From positions 1-64,000 of the forward strand of contig JAFGSG010000145.1 of assembly GCA_016934735.1 (NCBI GenBank): 64,000 nt of DNA, read 5' to 3'. Source of the DNA: Spirochaetota bacterium (GTDB lineage Bacteria > Spirochaetota > UBA4802 > JAFGDQ01). How positions within the stretch are numbered: position 1 is the stretch's first letter; each line of letters starts with the position of its first letter. The translations under genes and the position numbers were made by a program. The notes beneath the pieces were generated by a model. The model did no database searches, had not been told where the DNA came from, and saw nothing but the letters and a program-made list of their open reading frames with translations. Of the stretch, positions 26,518 to 37,311 are shown in pieces.

Positions 26518-29327
26518 GTGAAAGAGACATCAGGATACGAGGAGCGCGCGAGCATAATTTAAAAAATATTTCAATCGATATCCCCAGAGACAAGTTAGTT
26601 GTAATAACGGGCCTTTCAGGTTCCGGAAAATCCTCATTAGCGTTTGATACCATATACGCAGAAGGCCAGCGCAGATACGTTGAGTCTCTGTCGTCATATG
26701 CCAGACAATTTTTAGGCATGATAGAAAAACCTGACGTCGAATTTATAGACGGCCTGTCCCCGGCAATTTCTATTGAACAGAAAACCACTCACCGCAATCC
26801 AAGATCAACAGTTGGTACTGTAACAGAAATCTATGATTATTTCAGGCTGCTTTATGCGCGTATCGGAGAGCCCTATTGTTATAAATGCGGAAAAAAAATT
26901 TCTTCGCAGTCTGTCGATCAGATTGTTGAGTCTGTTTTAACATATCCTGCAGGATCTAAAATGCAGATCCTGGCACCTGTCGTCCGCGGGAGAAAAGGCG
27001 AACATGAAGAAAAGTTAGAATCAGCCAGAAAGAACGGTTTTGCGAGAGTCAGGATTGACGGCGAGTTAAAAAATTTAGATGAAACCTTTAAGCTTTCTAA
27101 AACAAAAAAGCATAACATAGAGATAGTCGTAGACAGAATAGTATTAAAAAACGGGATAAGGCCAAGGCTTGCTGACTCCATTGAAACTGCAATGGAAATT
27201 TCCGATGGCCTGATAATTATACTTACTGATTCTGAAGAAAAACTTATCTCAACAAAGCTTTCATGCCCCGATTGCGGGATTTCGATACCTGAACTCACGC
27301 CGAGAATGTTTTCCTTTAACAGCCCCTACGGCGCATGCCCCAAGTGCAGCGGACTCGGATTTATTATGCAGTTTGATCCAGCTCTTTTAATTGCCGATCC
27401 GGATAAATCCCTTTACGAGGGCGCAATTGAAGCATGGGGAAAGACCACGAGCTACTGGTATCAGGAGCAGATCAGGGCGCTTGAGCATAGTTTCGGATTC
27501 AACGCGCATGAACCATGGAAAAAACTTCCTCAAAAGATCAAGGACATTATAATGCATGGATCCGGGGACGTGAAAATGAATTATAAGGTCAGGAGAAACA
27601 GCGATGAGTATAATTTTCATCGCTCATTTGAAGGCGTAATTCCCAATCTTGAAAGGAGATATAAAGAAACAAAGTCGGAATATATGCGCGAATGGATGGA
27701 AGGTTTTATGATGAATCATGACTGCGATGCCTGCGGCGGCCTCCGGCTCAGGCCGGAAAGCCTTTCCGTTAAGGTTGCCGGCATTACAATCGGAGAAATG
27801 ACTTCGTTTTCCATAAAAGACAGCGTAAATTTTTTTACAGATATTAAACTGAATGAGGTTCAGCAGAAAATTGCCCATCAGGTAATTAATGAGATAAAAA
27901 CGAGACTCAAATTTCTTAAGGATGTTGGAATAGATTATTTGACACTCAACAGGGCAGCAGGCACCCTTTCAGGAGGAGAGGCGCAGAGAATACGGCTGGC
28001 CACACAAATAGGATCAAGCCTTATGGGCGTTTTGTACATACTCGATGAACCAAGCATCGGCCTGCATCAGCGTGACAACAAAAGGCTCTTGGATACATTA
28101 AAGCATTTGAGGGATATAGGGAATACTGTAATCGTCGTAGAACATGACGAAGAGACTATCAGAGAATCGGACTATGTCATTGATCTTGGGCCGGGTGCAG
28201 GCCTGGATGGCGGGTATCTTGTAGCAAAGGGAACTGCCGAAGAAATTGCACAGAATGAAAAATCGCTTACAGGCCAGTATCTTTCCGGGAAGCTCTATAT
28301 CCCTGTCCCTGATAAGAGAAGAAGTGCTGCTGGATTTATCGAAATTATCGGAGCAAGCGAGAACAATTTAAAGAATATAGATGTTAAATTTCCGCTTGGC
28401 GTATTTACATGCGTAACAGGCGTATCGGGTTCCGGAAAATCCACGCTTATAATTGAAATACTTTATAAGGCTTTATCCGCGCTTCTTATGAGGGCTAAGA
28501 GCTATCCCGGAAAATTTAAAAAGATCCACGGCATAGAAAATATTGATAAAGTAATAGATATCGATCAATCGCCGATCGGCAGAACTCCCAGGTCAAATCC
28601 GGCGACATATACCGGTCTTTTCACCCCTATACGGGATCTGTTTTCCAGACTTCCGGAGTCAAAGATCAGAGGGTATAATCCCGGGAGATTTTCATTCAAT
28701 GTGGCAGGGGGCAGATGTGAGTCCTGCCAGGGGGACGGAGTAAAAAAGATCGAGATGCATTTTTTATCGGATGTATATATTACTTGCGAGGTATGCAAAG
28801 GCAGAAGATATAATCATGAGACTCTTGATGTCCGTTATAAAGGAAAAAATATTTATGAAATTCTGGAGATGAGCGTTAAAGAAGCTCTCGAATTTTTTGA
28901 AAACATACCGGCTGTTTCCTCAAAACTTGAAGTGCTTAACAGGGTAGGCCTGGGTTATATTAAACTTGGTCAGCCCGCGACTACTCTTTCGGGAGGTGAA
29001 GCACAGAGGGTAAAACTGTCCACTGAGCTTGCGAAACGGTCAACCGGGAAAACGGTCTACATACTGGATGAGCCTACTACAGGCCTTCATTTTGCTGATA
29101 TTAAAAAGCTGCTTGATATTTTAAATTCACTGGTAGAAAAAGGTAATACTGTCATTGTAATTGAACATAATCTGGATGTGATCAAGACAGCTGACTGGAT
29201 AATAGACTTAGGTCCGGACGGCGGCAGTGACGGAGGCCTGGTAATAGCTGAAGGTGCTCCTGAAAATATTGCTAAAGTAAAAAGCTCTTATACAGGACAA
29301 TATATAAAAAAGGTATTGAATTCTTAG
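26514..29327 (+). CDS. uvrA: Excinuclease ABC subunit A
   Basis: DNA-damage-recognition ATPase of nucleotide excision repair; works with UvrB and UvrC. Two ABC modules are present: Walker [10 protein letters not shown] and GVSGSGKST, signatures LSGGEAQR twice, and Walker B ILDEPS and ILDEPT. Zinc-binding CxxC pairs lie in CPDC/CPKC and CESC/CEVC. It has 937 residues, full length. The frame opens at 26478, but [18 protein letters not shown] at 26514 is the family start and overlaps the upstream stop. No uvrB is in the window. Confidence 0.97.
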   Translation: MSERDIRIRGAREHNLKNISIDIPRDKLVVITGLSGSGKSSLAFDTIYAEGQRRYVESLSSYARQFLGMIEKPDVEFIDGLSPAISIEQKTTHRNPRSTVGTVTEIYDYFRLLYARIGEPYCYKCGKKISSQSVDQIVESVLTYPAGSKMQILAPVVRGRKGEHEEKLESARKNGFARVRIDGELKNLDETFKLSKTKKHNIEIVVDRIVLKNGIRPRLADSIETAMEISDGLIIILTDSEEKLISTKLSCPDCGISIPELTPRMFSFNSPYGACPKCSGLGFIMQFDPALLIADPDKSLYEGAIEAWGKTTSYWYQEQIRALEHSFGFNAHEPWKKLPQKIKDIIMHGSGDVKMNYKVRRNSDEYNFHRSFEGVIPNLERRYKETKSEYMREWMEGFMMNHDCDACGGLRLRPESLSVKVAGITIGEMTSFSIKDSVNFFTDIKLNEVQQKIAHQVINEIKTRLKFLKDVGIDYLTLNRAAGTLSGGEAQRIRLATQIGSSLMGVLYILDEPSIGLHQRDNKRLLDTLKHLRDIGNTVIVVEHDEETIRESDYVIDLGPGAGLDGGYLVAKGTAEEIAQNEKSLTGQYLSGKLYIPVPDKRRSAAGFIEIIGASENNLKNIDVKFPLGVFTCVTGVSGSGKSTLIIEILYKALSALLMRAKSYPGKFKKIHGIENIDKVIDIDQSPIGRTPRSNPATYTGLFTPIRDLFSRLPESKIRGYNPGRFSFNVAGGRCESCQGDGVKKIEMHFLSDVYITCEVCKGRRYNHETLDVRYKGKNIYEILEMSVKEALEFFENIPAVSSKLEVLNRVGLGYIKLGQPATTLSGGEAQRVKLSTELAKRSTGKTVYILDEPTTGLHFADIKKLLDILNSLVEKGNTVIVIEHNLDVIKTADWIIDLGPDGGSDGGLVIAEGAPENIAKVKSSYTGQYIKKVLNS

Positions 29328-29373
29328 TGCGCTTGATTTCCCTTTTGAGGTCTATTATTTAGGCAAATTTACT

Positions 29374-31425
29374 ATGCTGAATAAAAAAAATGCGATTAAA
29401 CACCTTGCTTTTATCATCTTAATACTTTTATTTTCCGGTATTCATATTGAAAAATCCTTTTCCGAATCAAAAGAAGTAGCCTCGTTTGGAACAGCAAAAA
29501 ATCATTTTAAGAAAGGTTTTATTTTTTTTAACCGCATGCAGTATCTTTCTGCAGTGGAATTTTTTAGAAAAGCTGTTTCCGTATACCCGGAATATTATAC
29601 AGCAAGGGAATATCTGGCAAGGTCATATAAACTGGCAGGCTTTTTTGATGAAGCAATAAAGGAATGGGAAATTATTGCGAACATGTCTTCCAATAATGTG
29701 CCGATAATTAATAAGCTGGACGCCATAAGGTACAGGATGTCCGCGGAAGTTCGCGGAAAGGTTTTTATCGGTTCCAGGGAGTTTGTTTTTTCCGAAGCTT
29801 ATAATGCATTAAATATGGGAAGATACAGATTCCCCAAACCGATAGATATGGCTGTTGATACGGAAAAGAATATATACATTACATCGTTTTATTCAGGCAA
29901 GCTCGTAAAAATAAGCCCAAACGGAGATGGTCTGGAAATTTTCGACCAGGGTACAGAGGGGAGATTTTACGGAGTTGACTGTGGAAAAGACAGGATTTGT
30001 GTATCAGATTTTAAATCTAATAAAGTGCATATTCTGGATGAAGATCTTAATTTAATAAAATCATTCGGATCATCCGGCAGCAGTGCAGGTGAGTTTCATG
30101 GTCCAAAGGGTGTTAAATATGATGAATATGGTAATATCTATATAGTAGATTCCGGAAATCACAGAATACAAAAGTTCGATAAGGACGGCAATTCTGTTTT
30201 AAAGTTCGGAGAGCAGGGTGAATATGAAGGTCAGCTGGATAATCCTTCGAATGTTTTTATTGATAATAATATTATTTATGTATCCGATACAGGGAATAAA
30301 CGGATTGCCTGTTTTGATGAATCCGGGAATTTTATTAAAAATATTTTTATCAGGGAAGTTGAACGCCCGAGAGGAATCAGCATATATGAAAAAAATCTTA
30401 TTATATCGGATGAAAAAAATGGACTGGTGTTTTACTCGCTGGATAATGGTTCTTCTTCCAGTTTTAGTTCATGGGATAATGCGAAAAGGAGTTTTTCCAA
30501 ACTTGTTTCTGCACACACCGATAGAGACGGGATACTATATTGCCTTGATCATAATTATGAGAATGTTTTTGTTTTTTCGCCACTGCGGGCTGTTTATTCA
30601 AACCTTGACATAGAAATAACCTCCGTCGATGTAAATAAATATCCGGTTGTGGCATATTACTTAAATGTACGAACCCGCGGCGGAAATCCGGTATATAATC
30701 TGGAAGCAAAAAATTTTAAAATAATTGAAGATAACGCAACTGCCAGTAATCTTTCTGTGGGATATTTGAAAAATCAGATTCCTTCTGTTTCAGCTGTTCT
30801 TTGCGTGGACAGATCAAGCAGCAGCATGGGCTATCATAATGATATTCCATGGATAGCTGATTTTATTTTAAAAAAGATGAAGAAAAACGATGCAATTCAA
30901 TTGCTGAACTTTAATAAGGACGCATGGGTGGCTAGTGATTTTGATTGGAGCAGGTTGAAGACACTTAAAGCTCTGCGTAAAAGAGAATATTCTGGTGAAA
31001 AGGCTATAGATAAAGTTTTGTACAATGCAGTGAGTAATCTCCTTCCGAAATTAAACAGGCGGGGCATAGTTTATATTTCAGACGGCAGCGTGGCTGATAA
31101 TTCTTTCGAGAGATATACGCCTGAAATAATAATCGAGTATGCAAAAAGTCACTTTGTACCAATTTTTATAGTTGTTATAAAAGAGAAACATCCTACCCTT
31201 AAACGAATCGCAGAAGAAACAGGGGGCGGCATTTTTAAAGCGAATGAACTGGACGGATTAAGAAGCATATACAATAAGATTAAAGATTCCGAAGAGTATA
31301 GATATGTTGTAACATATTCAACATACAAGAAACCGGCAATTAAAGACTGGTGGTCGGATATAAAGATTGAGGTTAACTATAAAGGCAATCGCGGAGTTGA
31401 GTGGGGTGGATACTTCGTACCGTGA
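29374..31425 (+). CDS. Exported TPR / NHL-propeller / VWA-domain protein
   Basis: A 683-residue protein. The signal peptide is at about 1-30. TPR helices (about 35-100) follow, then an NHL-type propeller (about 150-410) with DEYGNIYIVDSGNHRIQKF repeats. A von Willebrand A domain (about 470-640) carries the MIDAS motif DRSSSSMG, and the Thr and Asp positions appear partly conserved. It is likely a periplasmic or surface protein-binding protein. It is 46 bp after uvrA. The domain combination is uncommon; function unknown. Confidence 0.82.
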   Translation: MLNKKNAIKHLAFIILILLFSGIHIEKSFSESKEVASFGTAKNHFKKGFIFFNRMQYLSAVEFFRKAVSVYPEYYTAREYLARSYKLAGFFDEAIKEWEIIANMSSNNVPIINKLDAIRYRMSAEVRGKVFIGSREFVFSEAYNALNMGRYRFPKPIDMAVDTEKNIYITSFYSGKLVKISPNGDGLEIFDQGTEGRFYGVDCGKDRICVSDFKSNKVHILDEDLNLIKSFGSSGSSAGEFHGPKGVKYDEYGNIYIVDSGNHRIQKFDKDGNSVLKFGEQGEYEGQLDNPSNVFIDNNIIYVSDTGNKRIACFDESGNFIKNIFIREVERPRGISIYEKNLIISDEKNGLVFYSLDNGSSSSFSSWDNAKRSFSKLVSAHTDRDGILYCLDHNYENVFVFSPLRAVYSNLDIEITSVDVNKYPVVAYYLNVRTRGGNPVYNLEAKNFKIIEDNATASNLSVGYLKNQIPSVSAVLCVDRSSSSMGYHNDIPWIADFILKKMKKNDAIQLLNFNKDAWVASDFDWSRLKTLKALRKREYSGEKAIDKVLYNAVSNLLPKLNRRGIVYISDGSVADNSFERYTPEIIIEYAKSHFVPIFIVVIKEKHPTLKRIAEETGGGIFKANELDGLRSIYNKIKDSEEYRYVVTYSTYKKPAIKDWWSDIKIEVNYKGNRGVEWGGYFVP

Positions 31426-31449
31426 GAGTCTTTCTGCAGATTAGTCCTT

Positions 31450-32406
31450 TTATCCTTGGATAATGATTTCCTTTGTCCAGCGGATCGACTTTTTAAGCTG
31501 AACATCGCCTCCGGCATTATGGTCGTCTTCCGGATATACTTCCATGGTTTTTTCGCATCGAAAGTGATTAAACAGAGCGAACACACATTCGGGCGGAGAA
31601 ATAGCATCCTTTAAACCGACAGCAGCAAGTATTGGAATGTTTATCCTGTCGGAAAAATTAATTGCATCAAAATATGAAAGGTTTTTTTTAATTGCTTTCT
31701 TTTTGCTTTGATTGTTCGAAATAAATGAATTAATTTCGTATGTTGCGTCACTCCTGGAAATATTCTGACTAAGCTCGAGATAACAGAAAGAGGGCGCATT
31801 CAGCACAACTGATTTGATCCTGTCCGAGTAAGCGGCTGCAAAGACAGCTGCGGCGGCGCCTAACCCTTTACCGATAATGCCTATCCCGCTGCAGTTCACT
31901 TTGCCTGACAGTCTTAAGCAGTCAATTGACCTGATTACATCAAGATAAATATTTTTTACATAATAATTATTTGAATTGAGAATATTGTCTGTTAAAAACC
32001 CGGGCAATTTTCTTACATCTTTATCATTTGACGTATTATTATCCTGTTTTTTATTGAAAAAATTGTGACCCCGAAGCTGTAGAAAGAAAAAAGCCAGTTC
32101 CTGATCTATAAGATCATCATTGGATTCAAACGGCTGATTATAATCATGAATTAAAATAACCGCCTTCGGTTTTTTTAAATTTTGCGGCAGATATAAGTCG
32201 CCTTTCACTTTGTATTTTCCGGCTCCGTTAAATACCGCATGGTATATTTCAAATTTATTTGATTGCTGTTCTTCTTTCTTATCGATTACAGGATCCATTG
32301 GAATTTTTTTTAATTCTTCAAATGATCTGTCCCAGAAAAGATCAAAGTCTTTTTCTTTGTCCATAGGAGGAAGATTGAGGAAAAATCTGTCGAAGTCGTT
32401 TATCAC
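31450..32406 (-). CDS. Alpha/beta-hydrolase resembling acetyl-xylan esterases, nucleophile missing
   Basis: A 318-residue protein with the acetyl-xylan esterase/cephalosporin-deacetylase fold: VKGDLYLPQ, AVILIHDYNQ, LQLRGHNFF, then the nucleophile elbow, GLKDAISPP and DDHNAGGD. In the elbow, GxSxG reads GKGLG (GIIGKGLGAAA), so the catalytic Ser position is Gly. The Asp and His candidates remain. It is therefore probably not an ordinary serine esterase. It follows the membrane-protein gene at 32416 by 9 bp on the minus strand. Confidence 0.8.
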   Translation of the reverse strand: MINDFDRFFLNLPPMDKEKDFDLFWDRSFEELKKIPMDPVIDKKEEQQSNKFEIYHAVFNGAGKYKVKGDLYLPQNLKKPKAVILIHDYNQPFESNDDLIDQELAFFFLQLRGHNFFNKKQDNNTSNDKDVRKLPGFLTDNILNSNNYYVKNIYLDVIRSIDCLRLSGKVNCSGIGIIGKGLGAAAAVFAAAYSDRIKSVVLNAPSFCYLELSQNISRSDATYEINSFISNNQSKKKAIKKNLSYFDAINFSDRINIPILAAVGLKDAISPPECVFALFNHFRCEKTMEVYPEDDHNAGGDVQLKKSIRWTKEIIIQG

Positions 32407-32415
32407 GTTTTTTAT

Positions 32416-32826
32416 TTACAAATTTATTATGGAGTATAACAGATAATAATTTTTTTGAAGAATAAAATTAATGATTATAATTATTATTAAAATAATCATT
32501 AATAATAAAAATAGAAACAATAGAAAAGACAACGGACGTAAAATAATTTTTTTTATAATTTGGGAATTGGGAAGCTCATTCTTTTTATAGAATATAATTT
32601 TTTTCGTTAAAAAATATGCCATTGATGCAAGTATTGTAATCACAAATAGATTTTTCACAACAGATGTGAAGATTGCTTTCTGGCTGACTGAAAAGAGCGC
32701 TATCGGAAATATCAGTATATTCATTATGATTAGGGAAGAAATCAAGGCGATAAAAATAAAAATAAAAATTGAGCCCGATTCTTTTAGCCTGTTAATTAAT
32801 CCACTTTTTTCATAAATATTATTCAT
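32416..32826 (-). CDS. Small hydrophobic membrane protein of unknown function
   Basis: 136 residues with three or four hydrophobic helices: about 19-48, 57-77 and 94-125. Charged loops include KKIIFYKKNELPNSQ. No known motif is seen. It lies between the HEAT-repeat gene (25 bp upstream) and the esterase-like gene on the minus strand, so it is probably co-transcribed. The region is very AT-rich, which makes hydrophobic ORFs easy to form, but position and length support a real gene. Confidence 0.6.
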   Translation of the reverse strand: MNNIYEKSGLINRLKESGSIFIFIFIALISSLIIMNILIFPIALFSVSQKAIFTSVVKNLFVITILASMAYFLTKKIIFYKKNELPNSQIIKKIILRPLSFLLFLFLLLMIILIIIIIINFILQKNYYLLYSIINL

Positions 32827-32850
32827 CGTTATACGTTAAGAAGGCCGGTT

Positions 32851-34293
32851 TTAGTCATTACCTGAGTCATCCCTGGCTTCTTCTTTTTTCTCATCTTCGT
32901 TTTTTAAATTATACTTACTGTCCTGTTCAATTTTTGTTTTATCTTTATTAACCGATTCCACGTCAACACCTAATTCTTTTAGAGCATCTTTGGCAGCGCT
33001 CTGAACCTTCGGGCTTGGATCATAATTCATCTTATATTTCAGTATGTCAATCGTTCTTTTGTCGTTTATCCCTTTAACAAGTGAAACCGCCTTAAGCCTT
33101 ACTACGGCATTGTCGCTCCTCAACATGTTTAAAAACAACGGAAATGCATTTTCATATCCCAACTTTGCGAGAGCTGATACACAATAGATATATAAATTAT
33201 TATATTTTTTCTTTTTATTAAATGAATACGAATCTATTGTTTTTACTACTTTTTCAATATCCGGTATTGCCTCCGTTATCTGAAGATTACCAAGAGAGTT
33301 CGCGGCAAATGCTCTAATCTGTTCGTTTTCGTCTTCGTCTTTAAGCAGTTCGAGAAGCGTATCTTTCGGTTCTTTTGATTCGATTTTTCCGAGAAATAAA
33401 ACAAACAACTCACGTATTATTTGATGAGTCTTTGTGCTTTTAATAGATTCTGAAGCAAAACCTGATAGTTCTGTGGCTTTAAATTCGCCAAGGGTATCAA
33501 TAAGTGCTTCAATAAAATTGGTGGTGTTTTCCAGTTTTTGTTCTTTTATTTTTGTGATTAAATTCGCTTTTGTTGAGATATCGCCTATTCTTTTTATTGC
33601 GTATACGGCAGCTACTTTTACATCGTCAGTTTCATCATCAAGGGAGGTTATCAAAACAGGTATGGCTTCTTTTGTTTTTATTTCGCCTGACACAGTAATG
33701 GCTTTAACTTTTACTTCAAGCTCGACTTCATTCTGTATTACCTCAATGAGTTTTTCCCCGAGGTTCTTTTTTAAATTTTTATCTTTTATTGTCAGGATCT
33801 GATTAATAGCGCTTTTCCTGTCCTTATGGGTTCCGCTTTCAATTGTAGTAATTATCCATTCAGCTTTTTTCTTTTCTGCTGCGTATTCTTTATTTATGGT
33901 AGCTTCCGGTTTTGTATCAGTTTTTTTATCTTTTGAAGTTTTCTGTATCTCTGCTTTGTCGGTTTTATCGATTTTCTTTTTGTTGTTTCTTGTTTTGATA
34001 TCATTATCTTTCAGATCAGTATTTTCTGCTTCATTTTTGCTATTACTCTTTTGATCATTATTCATCGCGGCAATAGAAGCGTTTAATTGATTTAATTTTA
34101 TATTCAGTTCGATTAGTTGACTATTTTTGCTGATATCCGGTTGGGCTGTTTCTGCATGAATTATTTGTATGGCACAAATATAACAAAGCAGGAATAAAAG
34201 CAGATTTAAACACATAAGTAAGAATATCTTAATAAATTTTTCATTTTTATTAAAAATACGTGGGAGACGGTCATTTATATTTCTTATTGCCAT
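32851..34293 (-). CDS. HEAT-repeat protein with N-terminal membrane anchor
   Basis: A 480-residue protein. A hydrophobic segment (about 24-48) follows a basic N-terminus and could be a signal peptide or anchor. After a charged linker, HEAT/PBS-lyase repeats run from about 150 to 450. Examples are EAIPVLITSLDDETDDVKVAAVYAI split over two helices, and FAANSLGNLQITEAIPDIE. The C-terminus is charged. It is probably an exported interaction scaffold. It heads the minus-strand trio ending with the esterase-like protein. Confidence 0.8.
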   Translation of the reverse strand: MAIRNINDRLPRIFNKNEKFIKIFLLMCLNLLLFLLCYICAIQIIHAETAQPDISKNSQLIELNIKLNQLNASIAAMNNDQKSNSKNEAENTDLKDNDIKTRNNKKKIDKTDKAEIQKTSKDKKTDTKPEATINKEYAAEKKKAEWIITTIESGTHKDRKSAINQILTIKDKNLKKNLGEKLIEVIQNEVELEVKVKAITVSGEIKTKEAIPVLITSLDDETDDVKVAAVYAIKRIGDISTKANLITKIKEQKLENTTNFIEALIDTLGEFKATELSGFASESIKSTKTHQIIRELFVLFLGKIESKEPKDTLLELLKDEDENEQIRAFAANSLGNLQITEAIPDIEKVVKTIDSYSFNKKKKYNNLYIYCVSALAKLGYENAFPLFLNMLRSDNAVVRLKAVSLVKGINDKRTIDILKYKMNYDPSPKVQSAAKDALKELGVDVESVNKDKTKIEQDSKYNLKNEDEKKEEARDDSGND

Positions 34294-34579
34294 TTTGATG
34301 TTTTTCTCTATTTAATGTAGTAAACAGTTAACTTATATTTTAATTATCGGATTTATTGGGAATAGATAAAATATGTAGGTGTAAAAAAAGAATTAAGAAC
34401 AGATATTTTTCATAATATCTAATTTTTTTGTTGAAATAATTAAGGAAAATGATAAATAAAATACCGAAAGTATAATTATTAGACAGCTCGATTAAATATT
34501 ATGAAGCTGAATTAAAAATAAAAGTATTTTTTACAGCAGGTTAATTTTTACTGTTTGCTAATTCAGTGGAAATAAACGG

Positions 34580-35911
34580 GTGAAAACAATGAATTATAGT
34601 AAATCTTTTTTTTATTCTAAAATATTTGTGCTAAATTTTCTGCTTGTTTTGGTTTCTTTTTCGTGCAGACTTGAAGTCCCGGTAAAAGAAATGGCTGCCG
34701 CTAAGTCAGAGATCACAAGAGCTGTTGAAGTTAAGTCGGAAAAGTATGCTCCCGAAGACTTAAAAAAGGCTAAGGACGAACTTATAAAAAGTCATGATGC
34801 TATGAAAGCCGAAGATATTAAAGCTGCGAAGAAATCCGCAGAGGACTCTTTGAAAAATTCCAAGGAAGCTATTGCTAAATCACTGCCTTTACTGGCGGAT
34901 GATAATTTAAAAGATGCAAGGAATATTTACGAAGAAGCTGACATGGCTTTTGCAGAAAAATACGCATCCGAGGAATTTTCGCTTGCTGGCGCAAAGATTG
35001 AAGAAGCCGAGGCATTGTTTTCCGAAAAAGAATACTGGGAGTCATATCTGAAATCGGGCGAGGCAATAATTCATGCTTCTGATGCGAAAGATAAGGCACT
35101 TTCGAATATTTCGGCCCTGGAGGACAGAATAAAGAGCATTGAAGAGGAAGTGCAAAATCTCGAATCAATGGGCTTACAGGAGTATGCGCCTGATGAGATG
35201 AAGGCAATCGATACCGCTCTTACTGATGCAGGGGATTGTCTGGGAAAGAAAAATGTAAAGGACGCATCAGATAAGATTGCGGAAGCCGAGGTCGCCTTAG
35301 AAGACGCAAGCTTAAAAACATGGAAGGGATTTGCCGCGGCAAAAATCAAAGCTGCGGAAGATGCAAAACAAAAATTGGAGTCGTCGCCTTCAAAGCAATT
35401 CTATACCGATGATCTGCAGAAAGCAGGAGATCTTATCGAAGAAAGTAAAGGTCTCTATGATAAAGATGCATATATGGAATCCAATTCCAAATCAGAAGAG
35501 GCTCTTGAAGTTCTGAACTCGATTGCCATCGCGATGGAAAAAAAGACAGAAGAGGGCAGGATAGACGAAGTAATTAAAGACAGTGATGGAAAAACGGCAG
35601 CTGCATCGGAATATATAGTAAAATATAATCCAAAAAACAGGGACTGCCTGTGGCGAATAGCAATGTATGTATATAAAGATGCGAGGTTATGGCCGATCAT
35701 TTATGTTGCTAATAAAGATCAGATAAAGGACCCGGATTTAATTTTTCCCGGGCAAAAATTGATAGTCCCGGCCGTACCTGCGAATATAGACAACCTTAGA
35801 GATAATGTAGGGATAAAAGAGGAAAAGTCCGAAGAACAAGCGGAAGTTAAGACAGAATATGATTCAGATGAAGAATCGGGAAATGAAAGTGAATCAGATG
35901 GATCAGAATGA
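34580..35911 (+). CDS. LysM-domain lipoprotein with helical repeats
   Basis: A 443-residue probable lipoprotein. The hydrophobic signal ends at FSC (Cys near 29), a relaxed lipobox of the type found in spirochaetes. Repeated helical segments (about 40-330) follow, each with KYAPEDLKKAKDEL-like and DNLKDARNIYEEA-like patterns. A LysM domain (about 345-395, ending in FPGQKLIVP) binds peptidoglycan. An acidic tail ends the protein. GTG 34580 is the longest start; ATG 34589 is nearly as plausible. It probably anchors the outer membrane to the wall. Confidence 0.8.
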   Translation: MKTMNYSKSFFYSKIFVLNFLLVLVSFSCRLEVPVKEMAAAKSEITRAVEVKSEKYAPEDLKKAKDELIKSHDAMKAEDIKAAKKSAEDSLKNSKEAIAKSLPLLADDNLKDARNIYEEADMAFAEKYASEEFSLAGAKIEEAEALFSEKEYWESYLKSGEAIIHASDAKDKALSNISALEDRIKSIEEEVQNLESMGLQEYAPDEMKAIDTALTDAGDCLGKKNVKDASDKIAEAEVALEDASLKTWKGFAAAKIKAAEDAKQKLESSPSKQFYTDDLQKAGDLIEESKGLYDKDAYMESNSKSEEALEVLNSIAIAMEKKTEEGRIDEVIKDSDGKTAAASEYIVKYNPKNRDCLWRIAMYVYKDARLWPIIYVANKDQIKDPDLIFPGQKLIVPAVPANIDNLRDNVGIKEEKSEEQAEVKTEYDSDEESGNESESDGSE

Positions 35912-35983
35912 GTAAATTTCTGCTGCGGATAATACTGTGAAAAAATTTATCGCGAGAGAATAATATTTTAAAGTAAAAAGATA

Positions 35984-37189
35984 TTGGAAAAATTTTTAAA
36001 GCTTATTTTATTTGCTGCCTGCTGTATATTTCCTTCCGCTTTAACGGCAAGAGATATTAATCTTGATGAGATTTATATAAAAAAAACATCTGCATTCCAT
36101 AAAAAACTGGCATTAGAAAAACTGGAAACATATCAAATAGTCGATGCTGTTTTTGTCGACAGGGATGTTATTTTTGCCGTCTGGATAACGGGTAATGAAC
36201 TTATATATATAAAAGAGAGCGATTCGTTAAGGACTAACTATATTTATAAATTCAGATTAAGAGACAGGAAAATTGTCGAGCTATGCAAAGTGAACGGTGT
36301 CATTACCATCGCGCGGGTTACGCATAGCGGGAGATATCTTGTTACAAAAAGATTAACGCAGGGGAATGGCATCATTCCGCGCGGCGAAACCGTGGTTGTG
36401 GATTTAACATCAGGAAAATTAAAGACACTATCATCAGCTTATGCTTTTCTTGATTTTACAGTTCCATGTGAAGGAAGTTCAATTATCATGGAAAAAGGCA
36501 ATGGAATTGTGGAATTATCCTTGGAAACAAACATTCAAAGGTCATTAATAGGGAAAAATAAATATAAGGATATTATTATTTCTTCCACTCCTTCCATGGG
36601 TTACCTTTCCCCTGATAAACAAAAGATATTATTATTAAATGGAAGCGGCGGAAATTACAAGGCAAAGATATCCGGTTATGGCAGTAATCAGATACCAGTT
36701 AAGGGTATAAGTTCGTCTTCAGAAATCTTCTGGCTTGATAATTTTACATTTGTGTATAGAACAGGTTATGCTGGTAATTTTGCTGTTGTACTGCGCACAA
36801 TAAGAGACAATAAGACGACAACCCTTTTAAGAAGTTCCTATAATACAAATATTAATTATTCCATACATTCCGGAATTATTTCTTTTTTAAAAGAGCAGAT
36901 TATATTTTATTATAAGAGATCCGAAAATAATATTTTAAATACCGGCCTTGAAGGAGAGGATGTTTCTTTCGCGCCAAATGGAAGTTTTATTTCTATTTTA
37001 TATAAGAAGCTGTTTATTGTTAAGTCCGGCATTTTGCAAAAAAGACATATAGAACTTAAAAGGTCATGGAAATCAATTTTTCAAATGTATAAAGCCGTCT
37101 ATAATAAAAAAGATGAATTTGAAAATGAACATTCGCAGTTATTTATCGGCCGGAAGGTAGAACTTTATGGTAAATTGTGCGGTTTTTAG
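35984..37189 (+). CDS. Exported protein of unknown function
   Basis: A 401-residue protein with a TTG start and a signal peptide (about 1-22, FPSALTA then RDI). The rest has repeated short beta-type segments (GRYLVTKRLT, GSSIIMEKGNGIVELSL, GYLSPDKQKILLLNGSGG), which would suit a WD40/TolB-like propeller. No firm motif was found. It is 72 bp after the LysM lipoprotein and in the same direction, so it may be co-transcribed. Confidence 0.6.
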   Translation: MEKFLKLILFAACCIFPSALTARDINLDEIYIKKTSAFHKKLALEKLETYQIVDAVFVDRDVIFAVWITGNELIYIKESDSLRTNYIYKFRLRDRKIVELCKVNGVITIARVTHSGRYLVTKRLTQGNGIIPRGETVVVDLTSGKLKTLSSAYAFLDFTVPCEGSSIIMEKGNGIVELSLETNIQRSLIGKNKYKDIIISSTPSMGYLSPDKQKILLLNGSGGNYKAKISGYGSNQIPVKGISSSSEIFWLDNFTFVYRTGYAGNFAVVLRTIRDNKTTTLLRSSYNTNINYSIHSGIISFLKEQIIFYYKRSENNILNTGLEGEDVSFAPNGSFISILYKKLFIVKSGILQKRHIELKRSWKSIFQMYKAVYNKKDEFENEHSQLFIGRKVELYGKLCGF

Positions 37190-37311
37190 TAAAATATATA
37201 TCTTATATGTGGTTTCTCAGTGTAACAATATTGATTTTTTTGTAATTAAAAATTTGACAAGCGGGATTTGTTGATATTTTCTGGTTTTAGATTATTGATT
37301 GGAGCTCTATT

